Below are positions 8,605 to 18,294 of a stretch of DNA of 64,000 nucleotides, piece by piece. Location of the stretch: the NCBI GenBank assembly GCA_025362975.1, contig JANYES010000019.1, forward strand, positions 62,001 to 126,000, given 5' to 3'. Each line of letters begins with the position of its first letter. The first letter of the stretch is position 1. The notes under the pieces were generated by a model. It saw nothing but the letters and a program-made list of their open reading frames with translations. It did not search any database and was not told the DNA's origin. Made by a program: the position numbers and the translations under genes. This DNA comes from Alphaproteobacteria bacterium (GTDB taxonomy: Bacteria; Pseudomonadota; Alphaproteobacteria; Rickettsiales; SXRF01).

Positions 8605-9600
8605 TTACCCCCGGTTCTGGCGATTATGCAGCACCGAGGAGATAAACGACAGCACAATCAGGGAAATTCCGATGGAGCCGGTCACCACTTCCGGCACCGG
8701 CGTCATAATGCTGACCAGCATGATCACAGCCAGAGCCCCGATGGCGTAATGCGCGCCGTGCTCAAGGTAAATATACTGGTCCAGCGTGCCCTGGCGCACC
8801 ATGTGGATGGTCAGAGAGCGCACGAACATGGCCCCCGCCGTCAGGCCCAGCACGATGATGACGATGTCGTTGCTGATGGCAAACGAGCCCACCACCGCGT
8901 CAAGCGAAAACGAGGCGTCGAGCAGGTTGAGGTAGATGAAACCGATCAGCCCGGATTTTCTGTCAAGGGCGCCCATATTGGCCACGCCCATCATGCCGAT
9001 GGCGCTGTTGATGCCGACATATAGCACGACGCCGAGCGTGCCTGCGACCAGCATCGGCAGGCGCTCTTCCATTGGCAGGAAGGATTGCAGCACGAGTAGA
9101 AACACCAACGCGATAATCGTTTCCAGCGCTTCGAGCTTGCCGAGCACCGACAGCTTTTCCTCGATCACGCCCAGCCAGTGAACATGCTTGCTTTCGTCGA
9201 GGATAAATTTCAGGAATACCATCATCAGGAACATGCCGCCGAACGCAGCGATCTGCGTGTGCGCCGCTTCAAGATGGTGGCTGTATTGCTCGGGCGAATC
9301 GATCGCAAGATGCATCACCTGCGGCAGCGAAATTCCCGCCGCCATCGACACGATGAAAATCGGGAAGAAATAATACATGCCGAACACGGCGATCAGCATG
9401 CCCCATGTCAGGAACCGCTTCTGCCAGATCGGCGTCATGTTCTTAAGCACCACGGCGTTGACGACCGCGTTGTCGAAGGAAAAACTCACCTCCATCATAA
9501 TCATCAGCGCGCAGATCATCAGCGCATGCACCCCGCCCCAATACAGCGAGCCGCCGAGGGCGAATAGGGTGACCAGGATACTGGCGGCAAAATTCCGCAT
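8605..9600 (-). CDS. DUF475 family integral membrane protein (TerC superfamily)
   Basis: A 331-residue polytopic membrane protein with about eight hydrophobic segments. Recognised by SFSFDNAVVNAVVLKNM near residue 40 and LLDASFSLDAVVGSFAISND in the second half; these paired acidic motifs inside membrane segments are the hallmark of TerC/DUF475 proteins, which are thought to handle divalent metals. Function for this subfamily is not established. It lies between an acyl-CoA dehydrogenase and an unknown protein, all on the minus strand but separated by 70-80 base gaps, so a shared transcript is possible rather than shown. Confidence 0.88.
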   Translation of the reverse strand: MRNFAASILVTLFALGGSLYWGGVHALMICALMIMMEVSFSFDNAVVNAVVLKNMTPIWQKRFLTWGMLIAVFGMYYFFPIFIVSMAAGISLPQVMHLAIDSPEQYSHHLEAAHTQIAAFGGMFLMMVFLKFILDESKHVHWLGVIEEKLSVLGKLEALETIIALVFLLVLQSFLPMEERLPMLVAGTLGVVLYVGINSAIGMMGVANMGALDRKSGLIGFIYLNLLDASFSLDAVVGSFAISNDIVIIVLGLTAGAMFVRSLTIHMVRQGTLDQYIYLEHGAHYAIGALAVIMLVSIMTPVPEVVTGSIGISLIVLSFISSVLHNRQNRG

Positions 9601-9676
9601 GAGGGCGCTTTCTTCGTTAAAGGCAGCAACCTAGCATGTTCTGGCTAAAATTGAACGTTGAAAATAAAAGTGCAGC

Positions 9677-11311
9677 CTACAAATCTTGCGCGGATTTGCC
9701 GTTGCCGTTGGTAGACGGCATGTACTGGCGCGTGGTGAGCGAACGCGCTTTGCGGGCGGCGCGGCTCAGCGCATCGACCACTTCGCCGTTCAAGCTGCCG
9801 TTGTGCTTGGCCAGCAACTGCTCGATATCGCTCACCGCCTGCCCATGCACGGCAGGATCGCGTTTTTCAAGACGGGCAGTGAAGCCCGGCAGCTCGGTGG
9901 CGCGCATTTCTTCTTCGAGGGGCGGATGTTTGGTGCTGCCATTACTGTGGCCATGCGCCTGGATGGTTTCATGCATGGCGGCAAGGGTTTTATTGATGGA
10001 CTCATCGCGCTCGGGATGGCCCTTTTTAAGCTCTGACAGGCGCGCATGCATGTTGGCGTACAGCATGCCGGATTTGATAACGTCGAGCTTGATGATGTTG
10101 TCCTTATCCGGCTTGGTCAACTCGTTGGCGCGGGTGACCTGCATGGTCGTCTGGCCGTCTATGATCTGCGCTTCGCGGTTGACGCCGGTGACTTTTTCAA
10201 AGAATTCCCGATCATCCACGGCATAAAGCGTGGTGCCTTTTTTCAGCCCCGGCCCCATGACCAGCTGGGTGAACGCACGATCCACGGTCTCATCGACCAG
10301 CGGCTCGATTTTCATTTCGTTGCGCGCGTCCCGGTTGGCGACAATTGCCTGTAACAGCGCCGCGCCGCTAACGCCCTGATACGCTACCGCCTGACCCTCG
10401 GAGCAGATACCGCGTTCGACAAGCCATTCAGGCGTCAAATCCGCCAACGCCTTGCCGTAACGCTTGGCATCGTTGAGGATAACGCCCACCTGCCCGCGGC
10501 TGATGACCGGTTTTTCCTTGCGACCGCGCATTTTTTCCACGTGTTTATGCTGGGTATCCATCGTCTGGCGGGTCAGTGTATCATCGTTGATCCGACGCAC
10601 CAGATCGGCAGCCCTGCCGAATAAATCGCGGTAGAGCGGCGCGTTTTCTTCCACCATCGGCGGCAGCTTGCCGATAGGCGCCCTGAGCAGCTTGCGCGTT
10701 TCTTCACGCTGTAACATGGCAAGAAATAACCCTACGCCACCCACCGTCGTGCCCGCATCGGACGCAGGTCTGAGCGCAGGGAAATCGCTGTCCCTGCCGA
10801 TTTTACGATCGCCGAACCAGTTTTGGGCAATGTGCCCGGTCAATTCCAGCGTGGTGTTGATATCGTTAGCTTTCGAGCGCACGCCCTGCACGCTCACCTC
10901 ATCCAACACACCCACATGGTGTTCATGCGCTTCTTTCGCGGCAGCCACCGGCTCTTCCTGAAACGTCACGTTTTCACGCACGAGCGCTGCGGCACGCCAA
11001 TGCAACTGGCGGTAAAGCGTTTTGTCTTCCTCCGTCAGCACAAATTCGAACAAATCGCGCTTGCCGCGCACAGCGGTCACGAATTTGCGCTCTTCCTGCC
11101 CAGGCTGCACCGCATCGAGACATTCTGGGAAGAGCAGCTTCACCTTGGTTATCAGGAACGAATAGGGAATGACGATGCGCGCCTTGTCTTCTTCCGGCGC
11201 ATCTTCCGGCACATATTTATTGTATTCCTCGGCGAACAGCGCCGCCATCTGGAAAAATTTGGTTTTGTATTTGTTGTCGGCGGGTTCTTTCTGGTTGATA
11301 AAGATGCGCAT
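9677..11311 (-). CDS. Unknown 544-residue soluble protein
   Basis: No family recognised. The protein is hydrophilic, rich in Glu, Lys and Arg, with no signal peptide or membrane segment, apart from a mildly hydrophobic stretch (AGTTVGGVGLFLAMLQ) near residue 200. Many segments look alpha-helical, and the tail is Asn/Gly/Ser-rich and disordered. The ATG at 11311 (MRIFINQKEP) has a GGTGGA ribosome site about 9 bases upstream; the ATG six codons earlier has none, so I prefer the later start. Base composition matches the neighbours, so it is probably an old lineage gene. It belongs to a set of long unrecognised proteins in this window. Confidence 0.75.
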   Translation of the reverse strand: MRIFINQKEPADNKYKTKFFQMAALFAEEYNKYVPEDAPEEDKARIVIPYSFLITKVKLLFPECLDAVQPGQEERKFVTAVRGKRDLFEFVLTEEDKTLYRQLHWRAAALVRENVTFQEEPVAAAKEAHEHHVGVLDEVSVQGVRSKANDINTTLELTGHIAQNWFGDRKIGRDSDFPALRPASDAGTTVGGVGLFLAMLQREETRKLLRAPIGKLPPMVEENAPLYRDLFGRAADLVRRINDDTLTRQTMDTQHKHVEKMRGRKEKPVISRGQVGVILNDAKRYGKALADLTPEWLVERGICSEGQAVAYQGVSGAALLQAIVANRDARNEMKIEPLVDETVDRAFTQLVMGPGLKKGTTLYAVDDREFFEKVTGVNREAQIIDGQTTMQVTRANELTKPDKDNIIKLDVIKSGMLYANMHARLSELKKGHPERDESINKTLAAMHETIQAHGHSNGSTKHPPLEEEMRATELPGFTARLEKRDPAVHGQAVSDIEQLLAKHNGSLNGEVVDALSRAARKARSLTTRQYMPSTNGNGKSAQDL

Positions 11312-11435
11312 GTCTTGCGTTCCACCCATTACGTTGTTTACGTTAACAATGGTTAATCGGGTGGGCGGCCAAAAGCAACCTCAAAGTAAAGGAGTCGTAA
11401 AGATTATACCCGGCGGGGGTAATCCTTGAAAAACA

Positions 11436-13763
11436 TTAATTACGCAGTGGCTTACCCGTTTCCAGCATGTGCTCGATGCGCGCAAGTGTGCCTTTGGTTT
11501 TGATCAGCTCCAAAAACGCCTCATGCTCAAGGTCCAGCAACTGCTGTTCGCTCACCGTTTCAGTGATGTCGGTATCGCCGCCGGAAATCACGTAAGCCAG
11601 CGCCTTGCCGACCACCTTGTCATGCTCCGTCACCTTGCCTTTAGCGGCAAGATCGTCGATGGCCATCAGGAAGGCGGTTTTAGCCGTCGGCCCTGGCAGG
11701 CGTACGCTTTGCGTCTGCAACGGCGTGTATTTCTGCGCCATCGCCAAGCAGTTCGCCTTGGCATCGGCAAGCACACGCACGCGGTTCATGCTGATTTTGT
11801 CGCTGTCGCGCATGATGCGCATGTCGATGGCGACCTGCGCCGACGACGCGGGCATCCCCATTGCGATCTGCTCGAAAGCTTTGCTCAGCATCGGCATCAC
11901 GCCGCCACCGGTTTCGTTACCGACATAGCGCAGGATCGTTTCCTTACACCCGCCCCAGCCCGGAATCAGGCCGACGCCCACTTCCACCAGTCCCGGATAG
12001 GATTCAAGATGCGCCTGCACCGCGTGGCTGTGCAACACCAGCTCGCAGCCACCGCCGAGCGCCATGCCCGCAAGGCTCGCCACCACCGGAAACGGCGCGT
12101 ATTTCAGTGCCATCATCGACGACTGGCCCTTGCGCACCATGTCGCTGATCTGGCTCCACGCCGCCATGTTAGCCGCCATCAGCATCAGCGCAAGGTTCGC
12201 GCCCACGGAGAAATTATCCGCATCATTACCGATCACCAGACCTTTAAAATCTTTCTTCACGACCGGAATTACCTGCTCGATCATGTCCAGAATATCCATA
12301 TCGATCGAATTCATCTTCGACGTCAACTCAAGACAAGCCACCCCGTCGCCGATATCCCACAGCGACACGGACGGGTTTTTCATCACCGGCTTCTTGACCA
12401 TCTTGGTCTGGATGAGCATGAGCGAGCCTTCCGGGAGAACGATCTGTTCGTACGCACCCGCTAGCGACAGCGCCGTTTTAAACGCGCCGTCCTTGCTGTA
12501 CAGCGTTTTGCCCGCTGCTTTTTCGAGCATAGTCGGCACGCTTTTGCCTTCGGCTTTCAGCTTGGCCGTGAACCAGTCCACGCCGAGCATGTCGATCATT
12601 TCGAACGGACCGTATTTCCAATTGTAACCCATGCGCATCGCATCATCGATGCCGACGATGTCGTCACTGATATCCGGCACGAGCGAAGCCGCGTAATGCA
12701 GGGTCTGCGATAGCACGGACCACGCGTATTGCCCGCCAATGTCCGGGTGGCTCACCAACGCCTGTAAACCTTTTTTCGCCGCGTCGATGCTAGCTAATTC
12801 TACTTTTTTACCCTGCGGCGCGTATTCGCCGGTTTTCAGGTCGATCACCTCTTTGGTTTTTTTGTCGCCTTGCTTATTGATGCGGTAGAAACCGCCCTTG
12901 CCTTTGCGCCCCGTATAGCCGTCGGCAATCATTTTTTTGACGAGTTCCGGCTCGTTGTACAGCGTGCGGAACGCGTCGTTTTCCGGCAAGTTGGACAGCA
13001 TTTCCTTGGCGATCAACGGCATTAAATCGATGCCGATCAGGTCAAACAGCCCGAACACACCGGTTTTAGGAATACCCACCGGGCGGCCCATCACCGCGTC
13101 CGCCTGTTCAGGTGTCACGTTCAGGCGCATCGCGTCCAGTAGTGCTACCATCATCCAGTACACGCCGATGCGGTTGGCGATAAACCCCGGCGTATCTTTG
13201 CAATGCACGATGCCCTTGCCCATATGGACATCGGCGAATTGCTCCACCGCCTTGAACGATTCCGGCGATGTTTTCGGGCCCTTCACCACTTCCAGCAGGC
13301 GCATAAAACGCGGCGGGTTGAAGAAATGCGCAATCATGAAATCCTTAGCGAAGGAATCGTCGAACCCTTCGATCAGCGCATGAATCGGCAGCGTCGACGT
13401 GTTGGACGACACGATGCAGCCGGGTTTGCGCACGCTATTAATCTTGCGGTAGACTTCCTGTTTCACTTCCAGTTTTTCCAGCACCGCTTCGATAATCCAG
13501 TCACAATCTTTGAGCAGGTCAAGGCTGTCTTCCAGATTGCCGCACGTAACGAGCTTAGCGTTTTTCTTATGCGAAAACCCGGACGGGTTGGCTTTTAACT
13601 GCTTTTCTACCGCGCCTTCAGTCAGCGCATTGCGATTCGCCTCACCGGGTTTGACGATATCCAGCAACACCACGGGAAGCCCCGCATTGGCAACATGCGC
13701 GGCAATGCCGCTGCCCATCACGCCGGAACCGAGCACGGCGACTTTTTTGATCGTGGTAGTCAT
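11436..13763 (-). CDS. fadN: 3-hydroxyacyl-CoA dehydrogenase / enoyl-CoA hydratase fusion (FadN-like)
   Basis: Catalyses hydration and NAD-dependent oxidation in beta-oxidation. The domain order over 775 residues is dehydrogenase first (Rossmann AVLGSGVMGSGIAAHVANAG at residues 9-28; HFFNPPRFMRLLEVV; NRIGVYWM), a second 3HCDH C-terminal domain (residues 340-430), then the crotonase domain (FSVGANLALM, SLAGMALGGGCELVLHSHAVQAHLESYPGLVEVGVGLIPG). This order is that of Bacillus FadN and many alphaproteobacteria, opposite to E. coli FadB/FadJ. It works with the thiolase at 15171, from which it is separated by three small genes. Confidence 0.93.
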   Translation of the reverse strand: MTTTIKKVAVLGSGVMGSGIAAHVANAGLPVVLLDIVKPGEANRNALTEGAVEKQLKANPSGFSHKKNAKLVTCGNLEDSLDLLKDCDWIIEAVLEKLEVKQEVYRKINSVRKPGCIVSSNTSTLPIHALIEGFDDSFAKDFMIAHFFNPPRFMRLLEVVKGPKTSPESFKAVEQFADVHMGKGIVHCKDTPGFIANRIGVYWMMVALLDAMRLNVTPEQADAVMGRPVGIPKTGVFGLFDLIGIDLMPLIAKEMLSNLPENDAFRTLYNEPELVKKMIADGYTGRKGKGGFYRINKQGDKKTKEVIDLKTGEYAPQGKKVELASIDAAKKGLQALVSHPDIGGQYAWSVLSQTLHYAASLVPDISDDIVGIDDAMRMGYNWKYGPFEMIDMLGVDWFTAKLKAEGKSVPTMLEKAAGKTLYSKDGAFKTALSLAGAYEQIVLPEGSLMLIQTKMVKKPVMKNPSVSLWDIGDGVACLELTSKMNSIDMDILDMIEQVIPVVKKDFKGLVIGNDADNFSVGANLALMLMAANMAAWSQISDMVRKGQSSMMALKYAPFPVVASLAGMALGGGCELVLHSHAVQAHLESYPGLVEVGVGLIPGWGGCKETILRYVGNETGGGVMPMLSKAFEQIAMGMPASSAQVAIDMRIMRDSDKISMNRVRVLADAKANCLAMAQKYTPLQTQSVRLPGPTAKTAFLMAIDDLAAKGKVTEHDKVVGKALAYVISGGDTDITETVSEQQLLDLEHEAFLELIKTKGTLARIEHMLETGKPLRN

Positions 13764-13799
13764 GGGGATACTCCGAATGAAGGTGCGAGGAGATTGAGT

Positions 13800-14360
13800 T
13801 TAGCGCTCGTGGCCCCCGGAGTCCAGCTTGTTCAGACGGGTAAACAACGCCGTATGCCCGCGCGGCTCGGAAGGCACCCACTCACGCTTTTTATCGAGCT
13901 TGGGCATCGTGGTTTTATTGGCATATGTCGCCCCCTGATCAAGGAAAATCCCGAGATTGACCAGCTCGTCGGCAAACAGCCGGAAGGCCTTGAATAACTC
14001 AGTTTTATCGCCCGGCAAGTCTTCGATGTGGTTGAGCATGATATGCGCGTTGACGGCGATGCGGTGTTCGGCCTGATGCAGCGGGTCGCTGTAAGAGCTA
14101 CCGCGCACAAGCTTGGTTTCGCCGCTCCATTTATTGTATTTCTCCTTAGGGAAATCCCGCGCCGGTAGCGGATCGTCGGCGTCTGCCCTGCGCGCGGCGA
14201 GATAGTCGCGCATATTGGTGCTGAGCACACCGATTTCGACGTAAATATGCCCCACCCCGTCGCTTTTGTCGTGACTGGCGAGTTCGCCTTCGAAATGCTG
14301 CAACGCGAGTTCGCAGTCGACAATGCGCGATGCGCCGTATGTTTTCATTTCCCTCGACAT
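13800..14360 (-). CDS. Unknown 186-residue protein
   Basis: No recognised domain. Starts at 14360 (MSREMKTYGAS) because a strong GAAGGGGGAAG ribosome site sits just upstream; the longer frame has none. Predominantly hydrophilic with helical segments (HRIAVNAHIMLNHIEDLPGDKTELFKAFRLFADELVNLGIFLDQG), no signal peptide or membrane span. It lies 16 bases after a broken ankyrin-like gene and 36 bases before fadN, so it may be co-transcribed with thiolase and fadN. No link with lipid metabolism can be read from the sequence. Confidence 0.7.
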   Translation of the reverse strand: MSREMKTYGASRIVDCELALQHFEGELASHDKSDGVGHIYVEIGVLSTNMRDYLAARRADADDPLPARDFPKEKYNKWSGETKLVRGSSYSDPLHQAEHRIAVNAHIMLNHIEDLPGDKTELFKAFRLFADELVNLGIFLDQGATYANKTTMPKLDKKREWVPSEPRGHTALFTRLNKLDSGGHER

Positions 14361-14376
14361 GGCTTCCCCCTTCCGT

Positions 14377-14748
14377 TCATTGTATCCCAGGTTTCTGGCC
14401 GCCTTTGCGCGTGAAACGCTCCACCGCCGACGGTCCGTCGTTGACCACACCGTTCATGCCGTAGCGCCGCGTTGCCATCGTGAGTGCGATTTCGTTGTTG
14501 AACGGCGCCAACGCATCCGCCCCCGCGCGCACCAACTCGAAGGCGATTTCGACTTTTTCCTGATGAATGGCAAGGCAGAGCAAGGATAAATCCGTCGGCG
14601 GAATTATCACATCGTCCGAGGCATAATCCTATTTAAAATTAACGTCGGCACCTTTTCCGATGCTTGCTTTCAGCAGATCGAGATCGTTCGACTGAACGGC
14701 AACGAGCAAATCCGATTGCGGTTTTGAAAGCATTTGCCCGTCGGTCAT
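14377..14748 (-). pseudogene. Ankyrin-like gene interrupted by one in-frame TAG
   Basis: From the ATG at 14748 (GGGGAACG ribosome site) 39 codons read MTDGQMLSKPQSDLLVAVQ and on to GADVNFK; codon 40 is TAG (14631-14629). The same frame continues with DLSLLCLAIHQEKVEIAFELVRAGADALAP and ends at 14377. The pieces on both sides look like successive ankyrin-type helix pairs, so the stop most likely split one gene. A GTG at 14610 could restart the second half. The C-terminus SAVERFTRK resembles the SAVERFKRK of the next broken gene, which suggests the two are tandem relatives. Confidence 0.65.
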
Positions 14749-14755
14749 CGTTCCC

Positions 14756-15164
14756 CTACGTTCGTGATCCGATTAGAATGTCAGATTTTTGCTTTCGCTT
14801 AAACCGCTCCACCGCCGAAGACTGTGAGGCACTATCCATCGCATGTTCACGAATGGCCGCCATATCGATCCTGGCATATTCCTGGCGGTAATATTCCGGC
14901 ATGGCGGGTTTCATCTCCTCATAAAGCATCATCGCTTCGCTCTCCCGGCCACGCCAGTTGGCGGGCGCGAACACATCCTGCAACCGCCACGCCCCGAGGA
15001 TACGCGGCAGATATTCGCCGCCCTTCCCATTATCGACAATCATCTTTGCATCGAAGCCTTTGTGGCCAAAGCAGGCTCTGCTCCGGCCGCTGCTTATCGT
15101 TCAGCTTTACCGCAAACAGCATCTCGGATTGCGCGTATGAGAATTTTTTTTGCGCTTTCGCCAT
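14756..15164 (-). pseudogene. Ankyrin-like relative with probable frameshift
   Basis: The ATG at 15164 has an AGGA ribosome site that overlaps the thiolase stop, so translation from the operon is expected. The first frame reads SYAQSEMLFAVKLND, similar to KPQSDLLVAVQSND of the neighbouring broken gene, then ends after about 50 codons. A protein-like continuation (ACFGHKGFDAKMIVDN onward to SAVERFKRKQKSDILIGSRT) lies in another frame from about 15080 to 14756. The simplest reading is a one- or two-base frameshift between 15110 and 15070; two short overlapping genes cannot be excluded. An A8 tract near codon 6 would be a fragile site but does not mark the break. Confidence 0.55.
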
Positions 15165-15170
15165 AAATTC

Positions 15171-16295
15171 CTAGATTTTTTCGAGGATGGTGGCGATGCC
15201 CTGCCCGCCGCCGATGCACTGGGTGGAAAGTGCGTATTTCTTGTCGTGCTTGTGCAGCAATTGCGCCGCCTTGCCCGTAATTCTCGCACCGGTGGCGCCG
15301 AGCGGGTGGCCGATGGCAATGCCGCCGCCTTCGAGGTTCACCTTGGCCGGGTCCATACCCAGCGATTGCATTACCGCAAGCGCTTGCACCGCAAACGCTT
15401 CGTTGAGTTCGATAATATCGATATCTTTCATCTCAAGCCCGGCGCGAGCAAGCGCCTTTTTCGTCGCGTCCACCGGCCCGAGGCCCATAATTTCCGGGGC
15501 GAGCCCGGCGACCGCAAAACTCTTGATGCGCGCCAGCATGGTGAGCCCGTGCTTGCCGGCATATGCTTCGCTGGTAACTAGCACGCAGGCCGCACCGTCG
15601 GTGAGCGGCGACGACGTCGCAGCGGTCACCGTGCCGTTGGCATCGAAAGCGGGGGCGAGCGTGGCCATTTTTTCCGCCGATACGTCGGCGCGGATGCAAC
15701 CGTCTTTGCTGATCGTGGTTTTGCGCGTGATGATCGGGATAATCTCGTCTGACATATCCGCTTTGGCCGCTTTCTGGTGGCTCGAAAGCGCGAACGCTTC
15801 CTGCTGCGCGCGCGGAATCGGGAAATTCTTACATAAGTTTTCTGCCGTCAGCCCCATCGACATGTAGGCATTCGGCATCATCTCATACAGCGCCGGATTC
15901 GGCAGCGGATTATAGCCACCCATCGGAATGCGCGTCATAGATTCGACACCGCCGCACAGGAAAGCTTCCCCCGCCCCGCAGGCGATCTTGCCCGCCGCCA
16001 TGTGAATCGCCTCCATCGACGAACCGCAATAGCGGTTGACGGTCGCCCCGCCGACAGTGAACGGCAAGCCCGCCAGCAACACCTCCATACGGGCCATGTT
16101 CAGTCCCTGTTCAGCTTCCGGAAACGCGCAGCCGACGAGGAGATCTTCAAGGTCGAAAACATTGATTTTCGACTTGGCAACCAGCCCCTTAACCACCTGC
16201 GCCAGCATGTCGTCCGGGCGGGTTTTGACCAGCTCGCCCTTGTTGGCAAGCGTAAACGGAGAGCGGGCATAAGCGCAGATCACGGCATTGGTCAT
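15171..16295 (-). CDS. Acetyl-CoA C-acyltransferase (thiolase, FadA-like)
   Basis: Thiolytic cleavage of 3-ketoacyl-CoA, the last step of beta-oxidation. The 374-residue protein carries the nucleophilic cysteine in VNRYCGSSMEAI (about residue 90), the GHPLGATGARI histidine motif and the second catalytic cysteine in CIGGGQG near the end, plus NEAFAVQALA. Slightly shorter than the usual 390. The start at 16295 has AGGG six bases upstream. First gene of a run towards fadN. Divergent from the ferredoxin-NADP reductase gene across an 80-base AT-rich gap that must hold both promoters. Confidence 0.94.
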   Translation of the reverse strand: MTNAVICAYARSPFTLANKGELVKTRPDDMLAQVVKGLVAKSKINVFDLEDLLVGCAFPEAEQGLNMARMEVLLAGLPFTVGGATVNRYCGSSMEAIHMAAGKIACGAGEAFLCGGVESMTRIPMGGYNPLPNPALYEMMPNAYMSMGLTAENLCKNFPIPRAQQEAFALSSHQKAAKADMSDEIIPIITRKTTISKDGCIRADVSAEKMATLAPAFDANGTVTAATSSPLTDGAACVLVTSEAYAGKHGLTMLARIKSFAVAGLAPEIMGLGPVDATKKALARAGLEMKDIDIIELNEAFAVQALAVMQSLGMDPAKVNLEGGGIAIGHPLGATGARITGKAAQLLHKHDKKYALSTQCIGGGQGIATILEKI

Positions 16296-16375
16296 AAAAA
16301 TCCCTGTAAATATTTTTCTAATTATGCCAAAAAAGCCTTACCTTTTCATTAGTTTTTGCTACATATCTATCCCTT

Positions 16376-17416
16376 ATGCAGAGTATTCAGACAGATATCG
16401 TGATTATTGGGGCGGGGCCGGTCGGGCTTTTCGCCGTTTTCGAAGCCGGGATGCTGAAAATGCGCGCCCATGTGGTCGACGCGCTCGACATGGTTGGCGG
16501 CCAGTGCGCCGCGCTCTACCCGGAAAAACCGATCTACGATATTCCCGGCTATCCGTCGATCATGGCAGCCGATCTTATTGAAAAACTTAAAGAACAAGCC
16601 GCACCGTTCAACCCCACCTACCATCTGGGCCAACGCGTCGAAACCCTGAAAAAAATTGGCAACGACTGGCATCTCACCACCTCCAAAAACACGCAGATCT
16701 CCTGCAAAGCCATCATCATCGCCGCCGGTTGCGGCGCGTTCGGCCCCAACCGCCCGCCGCTCGAAGGGCTGGAAGAATACGAAGGCAAAAGCGTGTTCTA
16801 CATGGTTTCCAAACGCGAAGAGTTCCGCGGCAAAAAAGTCGTCATCGCCGGTGGCGGCGACAGCGCCGTGGATTGGGCGATTTCGCTCTCGGAACTTACC
16901 GAAAAACTCTACGTCATCCACCGCCGTCCAAAATTCCGCTGCGCGCCTGAAAGCGCCGCCAAGCTCGACCAGCTAGAAAGAGCCAGTAAAATCGAAATGG
17001 TTATCCCCTACCAGCTAGCCCGCCTCGAAGGCGTAAACGGTATGCTGTCCAAAGTGATCGTCTCCACCCTCGAAGGCGAGGAAAAACCGCTCGATGCCGA
17101 TGTGCTTCTGCCATTCTTCGGCCTGTCGATGGAGCTTGGCCCGATCGCGAAGTGGGGTCTGAACCTCGATAACAATCATATCAGCATCACCCCCGCCACC
17201 TGCGAAACCTCCTCGCCGGGCATCTTCGCCATCGGCGACATCGCCAAATACGAAAACAAGCTGAAACTCATCCTCTCAGGCTTCGCCGAAGCTGCACAGG
17301 CAGCGCATGCCGCCTACAAGCTCGTGCACCCGAACGAGGCGCTGCACTTCGAATACTCCACCACCTCCGGCGTGCCGGGGCCAGCCTTCGCGGCACCTGA
17401 GCAAGTAAACGCATGA
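16376..17416 (+). CDS. Ferredoxin--NADP+ reductase, thioredoxin-reductase-like type
   Basis: Flavoprotein that moves electrons between NADPH and ferredoxin. In 346 residues: FAD-binding [16 protein letters not shown] from residue 10, [20 protein letters not shown], an NADP Rossmann motif [17 protein letters not shown] in the middle, and [30 protein letters not shown] near the end. The CxxC redox pair of true thioredoxin reductases is missing, which marks the YumC/alphaproteobacterial FNR type. No clear ribosome site precedes the ATG. Its stop overlaps folD by ATGA. It could supply reduced ferredoxin to sulfite reductase and ThiC (inference). Confidence 0.9.
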   Translation: MQSIQTDIVIIGAGPVGLFAVFEAGMLKMRAHVVDALDMVGGQCAALYPEKPIYDIPGYPSIMAADLIEKLKEQAAPFNPTYHLGQRVETLKKIGNDWHLTTSKNTQISCKAIIIAAGCGAFGPNRPPLEGLEEYEGKSVFYMVSKREEFRGKKVVIAGGGDSAVDWAISLSELTEKLYVIHRRPKFRCAPESAAKLDQLERASKIEMVIPYQLARLEGVNGMLSKVIVSTLEGEEKPLDADVLLPFFGLSMELGPIAKWGLNLDNNHISITPATCETSSPGIFAIGDIAKYENKLKLILSGFAEAAQAAHAAYKLVHPNEALHFEYSTTSGVPGPAFAAPEQVNA

Positions 17417-18294
17417 CCCAGCATCAGATCATCGACGGCAAAGCCTTCGCCGAAAACCTCCGCGGCGATATCGCCAAGCGCGTCGCAGCACTTAAAACCG
17501 CCAAGAACATCATCCCCGGTTTGGCCGTCATCCTCGTCGGCAGAAATCCTGCCAGCGAAGTGTATGTGAAGAACAAAGCCAAGCAGACCAAGGAAGTCGG
17601 CATGAACTCCTACGAGTTTCACATGCAAGATACCGCCACCGAAGCCGAGCTGCTGGCCAAGATCGACGAGCTTAACAAAGACACCAATGTCCACGGCATC
17701 CTCGTCCAGCTGCCGCTGCCTAAGCATATGCACGAAACCGCTGTAATCAACGCCATCAGCCCCGATAAGGACGTTGACGGCTTCCACGTCATCAGCGCCG
17801 GGCGCTTAGCCACCGGCCATACCGGCTTCGTCCCCTGCACGCCCCTTGGCTGCATGATGATGTTGCGCGACCATTTCAACAAAGCCAGCCCCGGCGCGAA
17901 ACCGCTCGCAGGTCTGCACGCCGTCATCATCGGCCGCTCCAACATCGTCGGCAAGCCGATGGCGCAGCTGCTGCTGAAAGAAGACTGCACCGTCACCGTG
18001 GTCCATTCCAAAACGAAAGACATCGAGCAACTCGTGCAGATGGGCGACATCGTCATCGCCGCCGTCGGCCAGCCTGAGCTGGTCAAGCATAACTGGCTGA
18101 AAAAAGGCGCCGTGGTGATCGACGTCGGCATTAACCGCATCGCCCTCCCCGACGGCAAAACAAAGCTCGTCGGGGACGTCGCCTTCCACGAATGTTTTCA
18201 GGTTGCCTCCGCCATCACCCCCGTCCCCGGCGGCGTCGGCCCGATGACTATCGCGTGTCTGCTGGAAAACACGCTGCAATCCGCCTCAAAATGA
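17413..18294 (+). CDS. folD: Methylenetetrahydrofolate dehydrogenase / cyclohydrolase (FolD)
   Basis: Interconverts 5,10-methylene- and 10-formyl-tetrahydrofolate with NADP. The 293-residue protein has the expected blocks: [21 protein letters not shown] with the catalytic-type YVxx[26 protein letters not shown], the dinucleotide loop [14 protein letters not shown], and the family end signature [18 protein letters not shown]. Length is typical. It overlaps both neighbours by ATGA, so the three genes are translated together. Confidence 0.97.
   Translation: MTQHQIIDGKAFAENLRGDIAKRVAALKTAKNIIPGLAVILVGRNPASEVYVKNKAKQTKEVGMNSYEFHMQDTATEAELLAKIDELNKDTNVHGILVQLPLPKHMHETAVINAISPDKDVDGFHVISAGRLATGHTGFVPCTPLGCMMMLRDHFNKASPGAKPLAGLHAVIIGRSNIVGKPMAQLLLKEDCTVTVVHSKTKDIEQLVQMGDIVIAAVGQPELVKHNWLKKGAVVIDVGINRIALPDGKTKLVGDVAFHECFQVASAITPVPGGVGPMTIACLLENTLQSASK

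Noticed and set aside
11402..11424. Terminator after fadN
   Set aside because: The GATTA...TAATC hairpin is imperfect and followed only by CTTT; too weak to list as a feature.
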